Below, piece by piece: positions 1 to 6,137 of a stretch of 6,387 nt of DNA; within the stretch, counting starts at the first letter, position 1, and every line of letters begins with the position of its first letter. The stretch lies in NCBI GenBank assembly GCA_946480925.1, contig CAMLLU010000137.1, forward strand, positions 1 to 6,387, read 5' to 3'. Made by a program: the position numbers and the translations under genes. The DNA comes from an uncultured Rivibacter sp. GTDB taxonomy: Bacteria; Pseudomonadota; Gammaproteobacteria; Burkholderiales; Burkholderiaceae. The notes under the pieces are model-generated. The model was not told the origin of the DNA. It saw only the letters and a program-made list of their open reading frames with translations, and searched no databases.

Positions 1-107
1 TCACGCTCACCGACGTGGGCGTGCGCCTGGGCCTGCTGCACCGCGGCTTCGTGGCGTGGTGCGCGCGGGTGTACCTGCGCGTGGCCGGCGCCACCGGACG
101 CTATTGA
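1..107 (+). CDS. C-terminal end of an unrecognised protein (partial)
   Basis: An open frame runs in from the left edge (codons in phase with base 3) and stops at TGA 105-107. It gives 34 residues ending in ATGRY. The visible tail includes the stretch GLLHRGFVAWCARVYLRVAG, which is moderately hydrophobic with interspersed arginines and could be an amphipathic or membrane-near helix. Codon use has the same G/C-rich third positions as the downstream genes, which supports real coding. No motif identifies the family and the start lies outside the window. A palindromic repeat follows 17 bases after the stop, as is usual for intergenic repeats at gene ends. Confidence 0.55.
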   Translation, partial: TLTDVGVRLGLLHRGFVAWCARVYLRVAGATGRY

Positions 108-124
108 AATGAACTCCCAATTCA

Positions 125-206
125 TTCACCACAGAGGCGCAGAGGACGCGGAGGGCCGCAGAGAAGACCTGTACTTCTCCGCGAGTCTCTGCGTCTCCGC
201 GGTGAA
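125..206. repeat. Imperfect palindromic intergenic repeat
   Basis: The outer arms are 125-144 (TTCACCACAGAGGCGCAGAG) and 187-206 (CTCTGCGTCTCCGCGGTGAA). They are complementary at 17 of 20 positions, with three purine transitions. Further partial pairing continues inward (GCGGAG near 148-153 with CTCCGC near 177-182). The unit 'ACAGAGGCGCAGAGGACGCGGAG' in pieces resembles a widespread family of dispersed bacterial repeats built of CAGAG and CGGAG steps. Such repeats are often mistranslated as small 'RGAEDAE' or 'AETRG' proteins, and both appear here in spurious frames. It lies between the preceding stop and the exonuclease start. It could form a large RNA hairpin, but no T-run follows, so it is not a standard terminator. 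Assignment to a named family would need a genome-wide copy search. Confidence 0.7.
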
Positions 207-265
207 GGCTGTTGAATCCTGTTTCATGCGCCTGCGGTGCTGCCAAGACGCCGTGGCCAATTGAG

Positions 266-1312
266 ATGCCTGAAACCGACCTCGTGGTCGAACGGCCGCA
301 AGGCCTCTACTGCCCGGCGGGCGACTTCTACGTCGATCCCTGGCAGCCGGTGTCGCGTGCCGTGATCACCCATGCGCATGCCGACCATGCACGCGCCGGC
401 CACGAGCACTACCTCGCCTCGGCCCAGGGCGAAGGCGTGCTGCGCGTCCGCCTGGGCGAAGACATCACGCTGCAGACGCTACCCTGGGGCGAAGCCATCG
501 AACACAACGGCGTGCGCATCAGCCTGCACCCGGCCGGCCACGTGCTCGGCTCGGCGCAGGTGCGGCTCGAACATGCCGGCCGCGTGTGGGTGGTGTCGGG
601 CGACTACAAGCTAGAGATCGACTCGACCTGCACGCCCTTCGAGCCGGTGCGCTGCGACTGCTTCATCACCGAATCCACCTTCGGCCTGCCCATCTACCGC
701 TGGCCGCCGCAGAGCGAGGTGTTCGCCGACATCGACGCCTGGTGGCGCGCCAACGCGGCCGCGGGCCGGCCCAGCCTGCTGATGGGCTACAGCTTCGGCA
801 AGGCGCAGCGCATCCTGGCCGGCGTGGACGCGAGCATCGGCCCCATCGTCGTGCACGGCGCGGTCGAGCCGCTGAACCGCGCCTACCGCGAAGCCGGCGT
901 CGCGCTGCCGCCCACGCAGCTGGTCAGCGAAGCCACCGACAAGGCGCTTTTCAAGACGGCCCTCGTGCTCGCGCCGCCCAGCGTGCACGGCAGCCCGTGG
1001 GCACGCCGCTTCGCCGACGGCAGCGACGCCTTCGCCAGCGGCTGGATGCGCCTGCGCGGTGCGCGCCGCCGACGCGGCGTGGACCGCGGCTTCGTGCTCA
1101 GCGACCATGCCGACTGGCCGGGGCTCATGCAGGCCATTCGCCACAGCGGTGCCGAGCGCGTGATCGTCACCCATGGTTACGAAGCGGTGATGGTGCGCTG
1201 GCTGCAGCAACAAGGCCTGCAGGCCAACGCCTTTCGCACTGAATACGGCGACGAGGCGCTGGAAACGGCCCCTGCCGAAGAGCCCGCCGGCGACGCACCG
1301 ACCTCCACCTGA
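266..1312 (+). CDS. Ligase-associated DNA exonuclease (metallo-beta-lactamase fold)
   Basis: This is a 348-residue protein of the metallo-beta-lactamase/beta-CASP superfamily, and it matches the 'ligase-associated DNA damage response exonuclease' group. Such enzymes are predicted to trim DNA ends in the cytoplasm as part of a repair set with an ATP-dependent ligase, an Lhr-like helicase and a metallophosphoesterase. The metal-binding signature HAHADHA is at residues 36-42 (His36, His38, Asp40, His41). Later metal ligands are His92 in PAGHVLGS and Asp113 in SGDYK. A TESTFG element is at 135-140, SDHADW at about 279-284, and VTHGYEA, with a late His303, near the C-terminus. The ATG at 266 is chosen because family members begin a few residues before a DLVV..PxGLYCPAGDFYxDPW start. 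An in-frame TTG at 212 adds 18 residues that look unlike the family. The Shine-Dalgarno region is poor. The matching ligase is not adjacent but begins at 6138. Confidence 0.9.
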   Translation: MPETDLVVERPQGLYCPAGDFYVDPWQPVSRAVITHAHADHARAGHEHYLASAQGEGVLRVRLGEDITLQTLPWGEAIEHNGVRISLHPAGHVLGSAQVRLEHAGRVWVVSGDYKLEIDSTCTPFEPVRCDCFITESTFGLPIYRWPPQSEVFADIDAWWRANAAAGRPSLLMGYSFGKAQRILAGVDASIGPIVVHGAVEPLNRAYREAGVALPPTQLVSEATDKALFKTALVLAPPSVHGSPWARRFADGSDAFASGWMRLRGARRRRGVDRGFVLSDHADWPGLMQAIRHSGAERVIVTHGYEAVMVRWLQQQGLQANAFRTEYGDEALETAPAEEPAGDAPTST

Positions 1313-1368
1313 GCATGTGATTTCATGCCAGCCCGGCGCGGACCCGCGTGGTTGCTGGCTTTGCGGGT

Positions 1369-1400
1369 GTTGTGGAGTTCCGCTACGAAACTTCCACAAC
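1369..1400. promoter_or_regulatory. Dyad upstream of dctA, candidate operator or leader hairpin
   Basis: GTTGTGGA (1369-1376) and TCCACAAC (1393-1400) are perfect inverted repeats. Inside them GTT (1377-1379) pairs with AAC (1389-1391) across a single bulged T, and CG (1381-1382) pairs with CG (1386-1387) around a CTA loop. That gives 13 pairs in 32 bases, far more regular than the surroundings. It lies in the 150-bp gap between the exonuclease stop and dctA, centred about 78 bases before the dctA start. It could bind a dimeric regulator of dctA or form a hairpin in the transcript. No T-run follows, so an intrinsic terminator is unlikely. The function is inference. Confidence 0.45.
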
Positions 1401-1450
1401 AGGAACAACCCGCTTTGCGGCATAGATTGCGAGCCCTCCGTCACCCCCTC

Positions 1451-1455
1451 AGGAG
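1451..1455 (+). promoter_or_regulatory. Ribosome binding site of dctA
   Basis: AGGAG lies 7 bases before the ATG at 1463. It decides this start over the upstream in-frame codons from 1325, which would add 46 residues with no resemblance to a DctA N-terminus. Confidence 0.85.
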
Positions 1456-1462
1456 CCGCTCC

Positions 1463-2830
1463 ATGTCTGCCGCCGTCGCCCTCGCCGATCACGCCCCACC
1501 TCAAAAACGCCCGCTCTACCGCAGCCTGTACGTCCAGGTGCTGGTGGCCATCGCCATCGGCATTGCGCTCGGGCATTTCGCGCCCACGCTGGGTGAGGCG
1601 ATGAAGCCGCTGGGCGACGGCTTCATCCGGCTCATCAAGATGATCATCGCGCCCATCATCTTCTGCACCGTGGTGCTGGGCATCGCCGGCATGGAAAGCA
1701 TGAAGAAGGTCGGCAAGACCGGCGGCATGGCGCTGCTGTACTTCGAGATCATGAGCACGGTCGCGCTCGTCATCGGTCTCGTGGTCGTGAACCTGCTGCA
1801 GCCCGGCGCGGGCATGCACGTCGACCCGCATTCGCTCGACGCCAAGAGCGTGGCCGCCTACACCGGCCCGGGCAAGATGGCCAGCACGTCGGACTTCCTG
1901 CTCAACGTCATCCCCACCAGCGTGGTCGATGCCTTCGCCAAGGGCGACATCCTGCAGGTGCTGCTGTTCTCGGTGCTGTTCGGCTTCGCGCTGCAGCACT
2001 TCGGCGGCAAGCACAACATCGTCTACACCGTGATCGAGAAGGTCTCGCAGGTGCTGTTCGCCATCGTGGGCATCATCATGAAGGTCGCCCCCATCGGCGC
2101 CTTCGGTGCCATGGCCTTCACCATCGGCAAGTACGGGCTCGACAGCCTCGTGTCGCTGGCCCACCTGATGTTCGGCTTCTACGTCACCTGCCTGCTGTTC
2201 GTCTTCGTGGTGCTCGGCGCGGTGGCGCGGCTGCACGGCTTTTCGATCTGGAAGTTCGTGCGCTTCATTCGCGAGGAGCTGCTCATCGTGCTGGGCACCT
2301 CGTCCAGCGAAAGCGTGCTGCCCAAGATGATGAACAAGCTCGAGCACGCCGGCGCGCACAAGTCGGTGGTGGGGCTCGTCGTCCCCACCGGCTATTCGTT
2401 CAACCTCGACGGCACCTCGATCTACCTCACCATGGCCGCGGTGTTCATCGCGCAGGCCACCGATACGCCGATGACGCTGGTGCAGCAGCTCACGCTGCTG
2501 GCCGTGCTGCTGCTCACCAGCAAGGGCGCCGCGGGCGTCACCGGCAGCGGCTTCATCGTGCTGGCGGCCACGCTCTCGGCCGTGGGCGGCGTGCCGGTGG
2601 CCGGTGTGGCGCTCATCCTCGGTGTCGACCGCTTCATGAGCGAAGCGCGTGCCCTGACCAACCTGGTGGGCAACGGCGTGGCCACCCTGGTGGTGGCCAA
2701 GTGGTGCGGCCAGCTCGACGAGCAGCGCCTGCACGACGTGCTGCACGACCGGCCCGTGGCCGAGCTGCAGCAGGCCGAAGCCGAGGTCGAGGCCGAGCGG
2801 CCGCTGCCCGCTGCTGCGCAGGCGCAGTAG
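1463..2830 (+). CDS. dctA: C4-dicarboxylate/proton symporter DctA
   Basis: This is a 455-residue inner-membrane transporter of the dicarboxylate/amino acid:cation symporter family (DAACS, the bacterial relatives of glutamate transporters). DctA proteins take up succinate, fumarate and malate with protons. After a short polar N-terminus the first helix starts near residue 20 ([19 protein letters not shown]). Further hydrophobic segments follow in the family order, including [17 protein letters not shown]. The family hallmarks are all present: the serine-rich re-entrant motif GTSSSES at 278-284, [12 protein letters not shown] with NLDGT at 314-318, GVTGSGF at 358-364, and [10 protein letters not shown] with Asn400 and Asn404. 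The C-terminus is a charged, Ala/Glu/Gln-rich tail somewhat longer than in the 428-residue E. coli protein. A clear AGGAG supports the ATG start. I see no DctB/DctD two-component genes in the window and no convincing sigma-54 promoter, so regulation may act through the upstream dyad. Substrate preference cannot be proved from sequence alone. Confidence 0.93.
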   Translation: MSAAVALADHAPPQKRPLYRSLYVQVLVAIAIGIALGHFAPTLGEAMKPLGDGFIRLIKMIIAPIIFCTVVLGIAGMESMKKVGKTGGMALLYFEIMSTVALVIGLVVVNLLQPGAGMHVDPHSLDAKSVAAYTGPGKMASTSDFLLNVIPTSVVDAFAKGDILQVLLFSVLFGFALQHFGGKHNIVYTVIEKVSQVLFAIVGIIMKVAPIGAFGAMAFTIGKYGLDSLVSLAHLMFGFYVTCLLFVFVVLGAVARLHGFSIWKFVRFIREELLIVLGTSSSESVLPKMMNKLEHAGAHKSVVGLVVPTGYSFNLDGTSIYLTMAAVFIAQATDTPMTLVQQLTLLAVLLLTSKGAAGVTGSGFIVLAATLSAVGGVPVAGVALILGVDRFMSEARALTNLVGNGVATLVVAKWCGQLDEQRLHDVLHDRPVAELQQAEAEVEAERPLPAAAQAQ

Positions 2831-2881
2831 CAGCGAGGCGCCGGGGGGGAGGGCGGCACAATGGCCGTGTCCGTCCACCAC

Positions 2882-2888
2882 AGGGGGA
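2882..2888 (+). promoter_or_regulatory. Ribosome binding site supporting a TTG start
   Basis: AGGGGGA is the only strong Shine-Dalgarno-like sequence before the peptidase. Its AGGGGG core ends 7 bases before TTG at 2895, which favours TTG over the in-frame ATG at 2946. The TTG start also supplies the positively charged n-region of a signal peptide. Confidence 0.65.
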
Positions 2889-2894
2889 TCCTCT

Positions 2895-4955
2895 TTGGCT
2901 CACGACTTGCTTCGCGCCGCCACCCGCGGCCTCGCCCTGGCGGCCATGGCCGCCGCGCTGTCGGCGCCGCTTCCAGGCCTCGCCGCCGACGCCCCGGCCT
3001 CTTCCGCTGCTGCGAGTGCCCCCGCGGCCTCTTCCTACAAGGGCCTGGGCGTGGGCTCCGTGCCGCCCGAGGTGCTGGCGCGCTTCAAGCCCGCTGCCTT
3101 GCCGGAGGCGATCTCGCAGCGCATCCAGTCGCTGCTCGACCTGCGCGCACCCGGGGCCGGCATGTTGTCGCCCGACGGGAAGCGCCTGTTCTTCACGTGG
3201 CGCGTCACCGGGGTCGACCAGGTGTGGCGCCTCGATGGCCCCGCCAGCTTCCCGCAGCAGCTCACCGGTGGTGAAGACCGCACCACGCTGCAGGCCGTGT
3301 CGCCCGACGGCCGCTGGATCGCGATGGAGCGCGACCGCAAGGGCGAAGAGAACCCGGGCGTCTACCTGCAAGGCGCCGAGGGCGGGCCGCTGCGCACCGT
3401 GCAGCACAAGCGTGGCGTGCAGACCGAGTTCCAGGGCTTCTCGCGCGACGGCCGCTCGCTGTACTACGTGGCCAACGACGTGCGGCCCGATTCCTATGCG
3501 CTGTACCGCCACGACATCGCCAGCGGCCGCAACGAGCGGCTGCTCGACGAACGGGGCTTCTGGCGCGTGGGCGAAGTGGGGCCCGGCGGCAAGCTGCTCA
3601 TGGTCAAGCTGCCCAGCTCGCAGGCGCGCGAGTGGTTCCTGTTCGACGCTGCGACGCGCCAGCTCTCGCCGATCGTCGGCCAGGGCGAAACCGAAATCTA
3701 CGACGTGGCCTTCGGCGCGCGTGACGGCGAATACTTCGTGGCCACGCCCAAGCTCACCGGCTTGAACCGCCTGTACCGCCTGCGCCCCGGCAGCGAGCTG
3801 CAGCCGCTGGAGGCCGGCAGCTCGGCGCAGTGGGAGGTCGAAAGCTTCAAGCTCGACGAAACCCGTGAACGCCTGTACGTCTCCATCAACGAAGCGGGTT
3901 ACACGCGCTCGAAGGCTTATGACGCGCGCAGCGGCAAGCCGCTCGTCCTGCCGTGGCCCAAGGGCGCCGAGCACGAACTCGTCGGCAACACCACGCCCAA
4001 TGGCCGCTGGCTCGTGCTGAGCGTGGCCATGCCCGACCGCCCGCGCGAAAGCCTCGTGTGGGACTGGCAGACGCGCCGGCTCACACGCTGGGTCGTGCCC
4101 TCGGTGCCCGAGCTCGACAGCAAGGGCTTCGTGGCCGCCACGCTCGAGAGCTACCCCGCGCGCGGCGGTACGCAGATCCCGATGTTCGTGCGCCGCAGCG
4201 CGCAATGCGCGGCAGCGGCCACGCCATGCCCGGTGATCGTGCACTTCCACGGCGGCCCCGAGGCGCAGACGCGGCCCGGCTTCTCGCCCATCTGGCAGTT
4301 CTTCGTCGAAGCCGGCTTCGTGGTGGCCGAGCCCAACGTGCGCGGCTCGTCGGGCTACGGCAAGGCCTGGCTCGATGCCGACAACGGCCCGAAGCGCCTG
4401 CAGGTCATCACCGACATCGAAGACGCCGCGCTGCACATCCGCAAGACGTGGGCGAAGGGCGGTGCGGCGCCGAAGATCGGCGTGTACGGCGGCAGCTACG
4501 GCGGCTATTCGGTGCTCTATGCGATGACGCGCTTCGCCGGTGCCTACGACGCGGGCGTGTCCAACGTCGGCATCGCGAACCTGCTCACCTTCCTGGAGAA
4601 CACCGCGCCTTATCGCCGCGCGCTGCGCGCCAGCGAATACGGTGACCCGGTGAAGGACCGCGACGCGCTCATACAGCTTTCGCCCACCACCCACGTGGCG
4701 CAGCTGAAGGCGCCGCTGCTCATCATCCAGGGTGCCAACGACCCACGCGTGCCGGTGGGTGAGTCGCTGCTCATGCACGAGGCCGCGGCTTCGCGCGGCG
4801 TGCCGGTGGAGTTGATGATCTTTGCCGACGAAGGCCACGGTGCCTCCACCCGCGGCAACCAGGCGCTGCAGTTCGGGCATGCGCTGCGCTTCTTCCAGCA
4901 GCACCTGCAGGGCGGCAACACGTCGCTGGCCACCACGCGCAGCGAAGCGCGGTGA
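2895..4955 (+). CDS. Exported S9 family serine peptidase (prolyl oligopeptidase type)
   Basis: This is a 686-residue serine peptidase of the S9 (prolyl oligopeptidase/acylaminoacyl peptidase) family, probably periplasmic. An N-terminal signal peptide is visible: polar MAHDLLRAATRG, then hydrophobic LALAAMAAALSAPL, with likely cleavage around the LAADA near residues 31-36. An Ala/Ser-rich linker follows. Residues from about 55 to 410 look like the beta-propeller that gates these enzymes, with repeated 'SPDG.W' and 'SRDGRSLYY' strands. The alpha/beta-hydrolase domain follows (about 425-670). It has the HFHGGP oxyanion loop at 450-455, VRGSSGYG at 482-489, the nucleophile Ser534 in GGSYGGYS, Asp616 in QGANDPRVP and His648 in DEGHG, so the triad is complete. 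Cys438 and Cys445 could form a periplasmic disulfide. Start is TTG with a good Shine-Dalgarno. It lies 64 bp after dctA, so co-transcription is possible but no functional link is evident. The exact substrate is unknown: a dipeptidyl or acyl-peptide hydrolase, or a general oligopeptidase, are all possible. Confidence 0.88.
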   Translation: MAHDLLRAATRGLALAAMAAALSAPLPGLAADAPASSAAASAPAASSYKGLGVGSVPPEVLARFKPAALPEAISQRIQSLLDLRAPGAGMLSPDGKRLFFTWRVTGVDQVWRLDGPASFPQQLTGGEDRTTLQAVSPDGRWIAMERDRKGEENPGVYLQGAEGGPLRTVQHKRGVQTEFQGFSRDGRSLYYVANDVRPDSYALYRHDIASGRNERLLDERGFWRVGEVGPGGKLLMVKLPSSQAREWFLFDAATRQLSPIVGQGETEIYDVAFGARDGEYFVATPKLTGLNRLYRLRPGSELQPLEAGSSAQWEVESFKLDETRERLYVSINEAGYTRSKAYDARSGKPLVLPWPKGAEHELVGNTTPNGRWLVLSVAMPDRPRESLVWDWQTRRLTRWVVPSVPELDSKGFVAATLESYPARGGTQIPMFVRRSAQCAAAATPCPVIVHFHGGPEAQTRPGFSPIWQFFVEAGFVVAEPNVRGSSGYGKAWLDADNGPKRLQVITDIEDAALHIRKTWAKGGAAPKIGVYGGSYGGYSVLYAMTRFAGAYDAGVSNVGIANLLTFLENTAPYRRALRASEYGDPVKDRDALIQLSPTTHVAQLKAPLLIIQGANDPRVPVGESLLMHEAAASRGVPVELMIFADEGHGASTRGNQALQFGHALRFFQQHLQGGNTSLATTRSEAR

Positions 4956-5048
4956 GGTCGGCGGTGCGGCCGCGTCACCGGTGCCGCAGCAGGGGTTCTT
5001 GCATGGCCGCCCGGCAGACATTGCTTGCAAGGGGATGATGGGCAGGCC

Positions 5049-5525
5049 ATGAGCGCAGCGCTTGCCGCAGCCGCCAAACGGCTGGCCACCTCCTACGCAC
5101 CCGGCGTGTGGGTCGGTGCCGTGCGCCGCGCCTTCGAGGCCGGCGCGCACGGCCACCACCCGGCGCACTACCTCGTCGCGTTGTGGGAGCCGCTGCCGCC
5201 CGGGCAGCCCTTGCTGCCTCGCTGGCCTGCGGTGGCCGCCATCGCGTCGCCCGATGCGAATGCGGCCCTGCTCGAACTCGTGCGCCACTTGCCCGCAGGT
5301 GCCCGCGCATGGCTGAGCGACACGGTGGTCGACTGGGCGCTCGTGGCCGAGATCGTGCTGCGCAGCGACACCAACCTGCAGCCGCACCATCGCACGGGGC
5401 TGTCGGCCTTCATCGAACGCTGCCGCGAGGCCGATGCAGCCCGCATCACGCAGGAATACACCGATCGCGAACCCGGCTTCGAGCGCTTTCGCGAAGGCCT
5501 GCTGCGGCCCAAAGGCGACCGCTGA
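5049..5525 (+). CDS. Unrecognised 158-residue soluble protein
   Basis: I do not recognise this family. The frame has the same G/C-rich third positions as its neighbours and reads as a compact, mostly helical cytoplasmic protein with no signal peptide and no membrane segment. An Ala-rich first helix (MSAALAAAAKRLA) is followed by a Trp/His-containing region with HGHHPAHY. A Pro-rich turn (EPLPPGQPLLPRWP) comes next, then helices around ALLELVRHLP and VVDWALVAEIVLRSD, and an acidic and basic C-terminal part ending RPKGDR. It has a single cysteine (in ERCREAD). ATG 5049 is chosen, with GGCAGG just upstream. A TTG at 5025, in frame, would add eight residues (MQGDDGQA) but has no better ribosome site. 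It lies 93 bp after the peptidase stop, and a hairpin follows 13 bases after its own stop, so it may be an independent or terminal unit. Confidence 0.75.
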   Translation: MSAALAAAAKRLATSYAPGVWVGAVRRAFEAGAHGHHPAHYLVALWEPLPPGQPLLPRWPAVAAIASPDANAALLELVRHLPAGARAWLSDTVVDWALVAEIVLRSDTNLQPHHRTGLSAFIERCREADAARITQEYTDREPGFERFREGLLRPKGDR

Positions 5526-5538
5526 ACCCGGCAATGGA

Positions 5539-5566
5539 TGGTCACGCTGCGTGACCAGGCGCCTGG
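5539..5566. terminator. Hairpin after the 158-residue gene, possible terminator
   Basis: TGGTCACG (5539-5546) and CGTGACCA (5550-5557) form a perfect 8-bp stem with a CTG loop. The 12-bp perfect palindrome CCAGGCGCCTGG (5555-5566) overlaps its right arm, so two alternative structures compete. It begins 13 bases after the stop of the preceding gene. There is no T-run after either stem, so if it ends transcription it is not a classical intrinsic terminator. It could instead be a 3'-end stabilising hairpin or a protein-binding palindrome. Confidence 0.4.
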
Positions 5567-5627
5567 CCGTCTAGGGAGTGAAGACGCGTAGCGTGCTCGG
5601 TAGCATCCCAACCCTTGACGGCGATCC

Positions 5628-5634
5628 AAGGGAG
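5628..5634 (+). promoter_or_regulatory. Ribosome binding site of the small frameshifted gene
   Basis: AAGGGAG ends 9 bases before ATG 5644. It is one of the clearest ribosome sites in the window. This argues that a small gene does start at 5644, even though its frame breaks 27 codons later. Confidence 0.6.
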
Positions 5635-5643
5635 AAAGAAGCC

Positions 5644-5801
5644 ATGGCGACTTATGAACACGAACGGGCCAAGCCGACCCATCCGCATTGCCAGCGCGCG
5701 GCGGTGTCGCTGCGCTTCACCGGGATGACTTCGTGGCCGCGCTGCGAGAAGAGCTGGGCGACGAAAGGCATTGCTACGTTTCGCTGTCGGTCTACTACTG
5801 A
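5644..5801 (+). pseudogene. Small gene with an apparent one-base frameshift (52 residues if restored)
   Basis: ATG 5644 with a good Shine-Dalgarno opens a frame whose first 27 codons (5644-5724, ending VSLRFTG) have normal codon use. After GGG at 5722-5724 that frame turns to atypical codons (TCGWPRCEKSW-like sense, with ACT, ATT, TTT, TGT). The -1 frame instead reads DDFVAALREELGDERHCY and on to VSLSVYY, with typical codons, and stops at TGA 5799-5801. Joined at 5724 the two parts give a plausible 52-residue protein with an RFTGDDF junction, as if one base were missing (for example GGC GAT from GG GAT). A mutation, a sequencing error or a ribosomal -1 shift would all fit. No standard slippery heptamer is visible. 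The family is not recognised. An unbroken reading would instead fuse the start to the downstream membrane protein. Confidence 0.5.
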
Positions 5802-5808
5802 TGAACTG

Positions 5809-6060
5809 ATGAGTCTCATGCACCGCAAACTTTCCGCTGTCGCAGCCATGCTGGCCGCAGTTGCCTTGCTGAGCCTGGCGGGCTTCGTGACGATCACACA
5901 GCTGATCGAAGCCTACGGCGATGGGCCACCCTACTACGGCATGACGACCAACATGGATAAATGGGACAGCCCTTTGCCCTTTCTGCTCATGCTGGATGTC
6001 CCGGTGCTGTTGATCGTGTTCGCCCTGGTCCGTTTTGCGCGGCGGCGCGGTCACCGGTAG
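5809..6060 (+). CDS. Small two-helix membrane protein, unrecognised
   Basis: This is an 83-residue protein (80 if ATG 5818 is used) with two clear hydrophobic segments. One is at about residues 8-31 (LSAVAAMLAAVALLSLAG, continuing to FVTI) and one at about 57-76 (PLPFLLMLDVPVLLIVFALV). It ends in an arginine-rich tail, VRFARRRGHR, which by the positive-inside rule suggests both termini face the cytoplasm. The loop between them carries YGDGPPYYGMTTNMDKWDS, rich in aromatic, proline and glycine residues and probably exposed to the periplasm. I cannot name the family. The same frame is open back to GTG 5578, so a 138- or 160-residue fusion is formally possible. The upstream codons are atypical, which favours 5809 or 5818. 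ATG 5809 lies 7 bases after the preceding small gene's restored stop, so translational coupling is plausible; neither start has a strong ribosome site of its own. Confidence 0.65.
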   Translation: MSLMHRKLSAVAAMLAAVALLSLAGFVTITQLIEAYGDGPPYYGMTTNMDKWDSPLPFLLMLDVPVLLIVFALVRFARRRGHR

Positions 6061-6137
6061 GACGAACGCCGCGCCGGCGGGCTGCCGCGAGTCCCCCTGG
6101 ACACGCCCATTTCCCGAGTGCCTCAGCAACGCGGCAG

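Noticed and set aside
7..246. 79-codon minus-strand frame across the repeat
   Set aside because: It translates the palindromic repeat into the familiar spurious 'RGDAETRG ... LRVLCASVV' type of sequence. It has no ribosome site or domain.
212..265. Upstream TTG start extending the exonuclease by 18 residues
   Set aside because: The extra residues do not resemble the family N-terminus, and TTG 212 lies immediately after the repeat with no ribosome site. ATG 266 matches the expected family start.
1340..1440. Sigma-54 promoter for dctA
   Set aside because: No GG and GC pair with the required 10-base spacing and flanking consensus was found by eye. The nearest candidates have the wrong spacing.
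1325..1462. Upstream extension of dctA by 46 codons
   Set aside because: The AGGAG site at 1451-1455 points to ATG 1463, and the extension crosses the intergenic dyad and does not resemble DctA.
2857..2862. CACAAT as a -10 box for the peptidase
   Set aside because: It resembles a -10 element, but no matching -35 is found 16-18 bases upstream in the G-rich stretch, so it was not called.
611..2881. 756-codon minus-strand open frame
   Set aside because: It is antisense to the exonuclease and dctA, whose family motifs are unmistakable. Its His/Gln/Asp-rich product is typical of a GC-rich shadow frame.
2634..5534. 966-codon minus-strand open frame
   Set aside because: It lies antisense to dctA's end, the S9 peptidase and the 158-residue gene. 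Its product is low-complexity, rich in Arg, Ala, His and Gly, with no domain, while the + strand frames carry complete catalytic motifs.
5615..5620. TTGACG as a -35 box for the small genes
   Set aside because: No -10-like hexamer lies at the proper distance. That position falls on the ribosome site and start codon of the gene at 5644.
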